Below are positions 20,673-24,298 of a stretch of 24,298 bases of DNA, in pieces. A model generated the notes under the pieces. It saw nothing but the letters and a program-made list of their open reading frames with translations, searched no databases and was not told where the DNA came from. Position 1 is the stretch's first letter, and each line of letters starts with the position of its first letter. Position numbers and translations under genes: made by a program. The stretch spans positions 55,992 through 80,289 of the forward strand of contig JAENRP010000198.1 of the NCBI GenBank assembly GCA_024741835.1, given 5' to 3'. Source of the DNA: Diplocarpon mali (Eukaryota > Ascomycota > Leotiomycetes > Helotiales > Drepanopezizaceae).

Positions 20673-21026
20673 ATGATTGTATGATGTTGAAGGCTTCCTT
20701 TTGTGCATTGGATGAGCGGTTTGTTTGTCTACTTGGAAGCGGATGAGCGGTTTCAGGTCTATGAAGAATTCTCTGGATTACGGGAATGGTATGATACCAA
20801 CAGAGCGTTCTACTCTGTCAAGAAAGCTTCCCCCCCCTTTTGAAACGCCTTCCGAATGTGATGTAGCTGGACGAAATACCGTCTTCTCTCCCACTGGCTT
20901 GCTGGCTTCCAGGCATCACGAGTGACCAACAGCAGTATGACTTGATCATCTCGTGGCCGCACTCGTTCCCAGACTCCCTCCTCCAGCCCACGGCTGGAAG
21001 CCGCCAGCCGTCCAACACGCCTGCTA
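20673..21026. other. Convergent intergenic region between shugoshin and Vps29
   Basis: These 354 bp separate two convergent stop codons. They contain an imperfect repeat of GGATGAGCGGTTT (near 20709 and 20742) and a C-run near 20830. They should hold the two terminators and 3' UTRs. No gene is visible. Confidence 0.5.
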
Positions 21027-21743
21027 TCACGATCCACCCACGACCTTGGTATATGTGATCTTCTCCACATTCACGCTCTCGACCCCATTGGCATCCTTCC
21101 TCAACTGATAGACGTAGAGCGTCAAGCCAATGCCTTGGACCTGCCTCGGCGTCAGCACGACCTGCCCGGCCCGCCTCCCCTCGCACGGGGGCGAAAGAGA
21201 CTCACATCCATCAGGCAGAAGCTCGGCACGATGTCCTCGCCCTCGCCGACCCAGCCGGTGCTGAAGGCGCCCGTCGCACTGCCCGGGTTGACGAAGAACT
21301 TGTTCTCAAACTCGAAGGCGTCGAAGCGGTGCGTGCCGCCCCAGCACAGCACGTCCACGTCCAGCTTGTTCGCCTCGGCCAGCATCAGGTCCGTCTCCAT
21401 GGGGGCCACCATGGTGAAGCCCTCCAGGAAGCCGATGCGCAGCGAGCCGTGGGTGACGACCTGCGAGAGCGGCAGCGCCGTCGCCTCGGCGTCGAAGCGG
21501 CCCTTGACCATCTTCAGCTCCGGCGAGATGGAGCGCAGGTACTCGTACGTCGGCTTGTCGGTGAGGTTGCCCAGGCACAGCGTCTGCCCGATCTTGCCCG
21601 GGGTGAGCAGCTTCTTGAACTGCGGTGCGCGTCAGCGTCGGCCGGGAGCGGAGGGGGGCCTGCCGGGATACCTTGGGGGGGATGTCGATGGCTCGGTCGG
21701 GGATGTGCAGGTCGCCGATGACGAGGACGAGGCGCGATGTCAT
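21027..21743 (-). CDS. VPS29: Vacuolar protein sorting protein 29, retromer subunit
   Basis: Three exons (21743-21672, 21619-21206, 21140-21027) join to 199 residues. Vps29 is part of the retromer cargo core (Vps26-Vps29-Vps35) that returns receptors from endosomes to the Golgi. The metallophosphoesterase-like fold is clear: LVLVIGDLHIPDRA at the N-terminus, PPKFKKLLTPGKI, LGNLTDK, VKGRFD, then FENKFFVNPGSATGAF, FCLMDVQG and YVYQLR. Some metal ligands of true phosphoesterases are altered. The HGH of animal Vps29 is E90-G91-F92, and the SGHTH loop reads WGGTH (117-121). Yeast Vps29 shows similar changes, which fits a scaffold role and not catalysis. Both introns are short (52 and 65 bp) and phase 0. 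The gene is convergent with shugoshin. Confidence 0.96.
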
Positions 21744-21962
21744 GGCTGCGGCGGGGAGGGGGAGGGGGTCGTCGAGGGGCCTGGAGGTTTGACGATGTGT
21801 TCATGCGATGGATGGGATCCCGAGGTACCTGCGAGGACAGTCGGCAGCTTGCGAAGGTCCAATGCGTGGGTTGGGGAAGCTCCGGCGCAAGATATGTCGT
21901 TGGAAACCTGGAGCGTCAGTGTCGAGCTCGGGCTCCCCACCAGTTGGTGGCACCGTTTGTCA

Positions 21963-21970
21963 TCACGTGA
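21963..21970. promoter_or_regulatory. TCACGTGA palindrome upstream of Vps29
   Basis: A perfect 8-bp palindrome containing the CACGTG E-box lies about 220 bp upstream of the Vps29 start codon. It has the TCACGTGA form preferred by Cbf1-like bHLH factors. Use in vivo is inferred. Confidence 0.35.
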
Positions 21971-22823
21971 CCGGACGAGACCACCAAGACCCCCCCCCCC
22001 CCTTTCTCCCCAAAAAAAACCCTCCGAGTTAGAATGGAGATCTTGCAGGAGGTGGAAGCCGGCGTGGTATCGAGCAGCTCTTGGCATCATCTTGGGTTTG
22101 TCTCTACAGATTATGGGGGTTGGGAGAGCCGTCAAGACCGCCTGCCGAGGTCTCCGCCGCCGCATGAAGTGAGCATCTTTGTTTACCAGCCTGGCCGTAG
22201 CGACGTGCCAGACCCATCCGTCCAGGTTGCGGAGTACGCGGTTCGCGGGATGAATCAACGACGGCCTCGATCGTCGCCGTGACTGAGATTTCTCGATCCG
22301 CCCACTCCCATCCTTCTGATGCGGAAAATAAGCTTATCGGGAAACGCGAGCACCCTTGAAGCCTCTGGAGCTTAAATACGGCGGTGGGCTCGAGACGAGA
22401 CTGGTAAATCGTCGCCGCAGAGGTTGGCAGGCTCCCCTCATCACACGAGCGATTCATGGTCTCGAGAAAAAGTGCCGAAACGTTTTCACCTCTACCGTGT
22501 AGAAGGGGGAGGGGGGGAGAGCGCGAGGCAGCAGACCCCCCTCAGCTCAGCTCGGCTCATTTTGACTTTATTGACACCTCAACTTCTCGCGTTTCGTGGA
22601 GAGAATAGACGAGGCCGACTAGAGCTGCCCAGAGAGCCCCCCCGCTACCACTGGAACAGGCGATAAGGACACCGGGCAGCGAGCTGGCCAGCATGGTGCG
22701 GCCAAGAGACTGACGGTCCCATACTGGCTTTTCAAAACACGTCCTCCTCGAGCGACCGCGCGGGCCTCTCCCCGTCGCCAACCGCCTGACGGTGCAGTCG
22801 ACGCCGAGCGGGTGCTGATATCT

Positions 22824-22859
22824 CGCATACAGCTCCGCATACAGCTCCGCATACAGCTC
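22824..22859. repeat. 12-bp tandem repeat, three perfect copies
   Basis: Three identical copies of CGCATACAGCTC are followed by a partial fourth. On the minus strand one frame reads repeated ELYA, but the surrounding frame has no other protein features. I treat it as a short minisatellite. Confidence 0.85.
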
Positions 22860-23946
22860 CGCGTCGAGTCCGAGAGAACTCGCCATGCAGCCACGAACGA
22901 AAGGAAAAGAAAGGGGTGTACTGATCAACGCCATCTCCTCTGGCCAGAGCAGGCGATCCCGCATCCGATCGACGCATCACTCTGTCCCCCCGTACGACCT
23001 TGAGCAGAGTCTATAGCTGCCGTCGCCCGAAGTCCCGATATGTAGCCCCCTACATAGCCCCTGCCCGTGTCACTTGATCGAAGGCATCGGCAGCTTAGAG
23101 CGGCACCCGCACGACTCAGAGCGGCGACGCATGAGCGTCGGTCGTGCAGACGCGTCTCCCCTCCTCCCCCCTGGACCCGGCCAGCAACGGCTCCCAGGCA
23201 CCTGGTCAGCCATGTCACCATTCCGCATGCAGCTCTCCATGCCGACTACGACGTCCTGAGAACTTCGTGCGCACCATTTGGGTCCTCGCGTGCCGCCGTG
23301 CGACTCCGGGAATCGCGATCCTGGTCCGGTCCGACCCAATTGTTGACTTGGGACGCGAGCTGGTCCGGAGATGTGCAGTGTGCGAGCACACGTGAAGGCG
23401 CGGCTCTGCTGTGGTGCGATGCCGTGCCACGCTCGACGGCAGCTCTTGCCTGTTTTTTTTTTCCCCGCAGGGCAAGGCAAGCGGCCTCTTTGTTGATGGC
23501 CTCCTCGCTTGGAGATGGGGGGGGGGGCGTTGCTGTGTCATGTTCTGGGTGGTGCGCGGGAAGAAGCAGACAAACAAGCTGGGTATGCAACGCTCGCTAC
23601 GAGGAGGCGAATCGAGGTTGAGCAGCCTGCTGCTGGCTGAGGAGGCGACGCACCCACCGTCAGCCGGGTAATGCACTCGTCCTCTACACGCGGTCCGATG
23701 GATTACTCCGGTCCATGGGAGAGCGGAGAGGCTCGCAAAGCAGGCATATCCACGCTTCGCCCGCACAAGGTCGGTCAGGTGCAGAGAGCCCAGCCTGCGG
23801 CGGTCCGTCGCCTCTGGCGCTCCAGGTCGTGAGACCCCCCGACTCAAGCACCTTGTGCTCACGTGAGTCCAGGATCAATGCTGGAAATTGCATTCCTGTT
23901 GTGCAGGGACTGCAGCCCGCGGGCTCCTCATTCCTTCGCTGGATCG

Positions 23947-23947
23947 N
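23947..23947. other. Ambiguous base (N)
   Basis: The only undetermined base in the window, in gene-poor DNA near the right edge. Confidence 0.99.
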
Positions 23948-24298
23948 CTACGAGAATCGGATCATACATCGTACCTTAGCGATAACACAACAAAGCCTGA
24001 TCAACCCGGCGCTCGGGCTTACGTGAGCACCCGCGAATCTGCCCACATGCCACCCTCACGTGGAGCCAATGAAGGCTTGCAAAGCCGTGCATGCTCTGGA
24101 AGACGGCTTCGGTCGTCCCCTGACTGTGAAGGGAGAGAGGGAGAAGAGGAGGAAGTGGGTCTGGGTCTCTGTCGGGGGACGGGTCGGGCGAGCTTCTGCT
24201 GATTGGAAAGGTGTCAGGGGCAAAGGTAGGACCAAGGTGGTGATCTCAACGCCCAATGTGTCAATCGGCGAGCTAAATGCACGTCTCCAAACCAAAAA

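Larger units (their letters stand above)
21744..24298. other. Gene-poor GC-rich stretch at right edge
   Basis: I find no recognisable protein or RNA gene here. The first few hundred bases should be the Vps29 promoter. Visible structure: TCACGTGA at 21963, a 13-C run (21990-22002) followed by an A-run, a 12-bp triplicate repeat at 22824, a T10 run near 23453, a G11 run near 23517, and a single ambiguous base (N) at 23947. Open frames are short, overlap on both strands, and are arginine/serine/proline-rich. The N and homopolymers mean frames here are also exposed to sequencing error. Confidence 0.5.

Noticed and set aside
21740..22258. 172-codon minus-strand frame upstream of Vps29
   Set aside because: Low-complexity translation across homopolymer runs, no domain, and it runs into the Vps29 start region in another frame.
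22557..22964. 135-codon minus-strand frame with repeated ELYA and a hydrophobic end
   Set aside because: The repeat comes from the 12-bp tandem array. The hydrophobic stretch alone is not enough to support a membrane protein.
23215..23862. 215-codon minus-strand frame near the right edge
   Set aside because: Overlaps competing plus-strand frames, crosses long T and G runs, and has no recognisable family.
1..24298. tRNA, rRNA, CRISPR or transposon genes
   Set aside because: I looked for tRNA B-box-like words, terminal repeats, transposase or reverse-transcriptase motifs and regularly spaced repeats. None was convincing. A tRNAscan or repeat-library search could still find a diverged copy.

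Overview
The window is nuclear DNA from a filamentous ascomycete (Pezizomycotina). Genes are split by short spliceosomal introns, mostly 50-190 bp, with GT donors, CTAAC/CTGAC-type branch sites and AG acceptors. Every recognisable protein is of fungal type, and there are no bacterial operons, Shine-Dalgarno sites or mobile-element genes. The species cannot be named from sequence alone. Eight protein-coding genes can be supported; their exon joins were worked out by hand and all give open frames divisible by three.

Left part (1-11.3 kb): about 2.9 kb without a recognisable gene is followed by a catabolic group. A Zn2Cys6 transcription factor (minus strand, 6040-2931) is divergently placed from an L-rhamnonate dehydratase (plus, 8041-9499). 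Next comes an L-rhamnose 1-dehydrogenase of the SDR family (plus, 10266-11249). The two enzymes are steps 1 and 3 of the non-phosphorylative L-rhamnose pathway (rhamnose, rhamnonolactone, rhamnonate, 2-keto-3-deoxy-rhamnonate, pyruvate plus L-lactaldehyde). The lactonase and the aldolase are not in the window. The neighbouring zinc-cluster protein is a natural candidate regulator, by position only. The 2-kb divergent spacer holds a graded 14-bp minisatellite, a 33-bp direct repeat and a long pyrimidine tract.

Central part (11.5-20.7 kb): four neighbours are all tied to chromosome segregation or genome stability. They are a TPR/F-box/LRR protein of the Dia2/Pof3 type (minus), a repetitive basic protein with TPX2-like microtubule-binding motifs (minus, tentative), the DASH/Dam1 subunit Dad2 (minus), and shugoshin (plus). 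Dad2 and shugoshin are divergent and share a 394-bp spacer.

Right part (20.7-24.3 kb): the retromer subunit Vps29 (minus, 21743-21027) has the altered metal-site residues usual in fungi. The last 2.5 kb is GC-rich, with homopolymer runs and a 12-bp triplicate repeat, and no gene I can defend. There is one ambiguous base, at 23947.

The sequence does not show a clearly undescribed system. The items most worth follow-up are the rhamnose group with its candidate regulator, the segregation-gene neighbourhood with the Dad2/shugoshin shared promoter, the 25-nt micro-exon inside the zinc cluster, the uncharacterised TPX2-like protein, and an apparently missing splice acceptor in Dad2.
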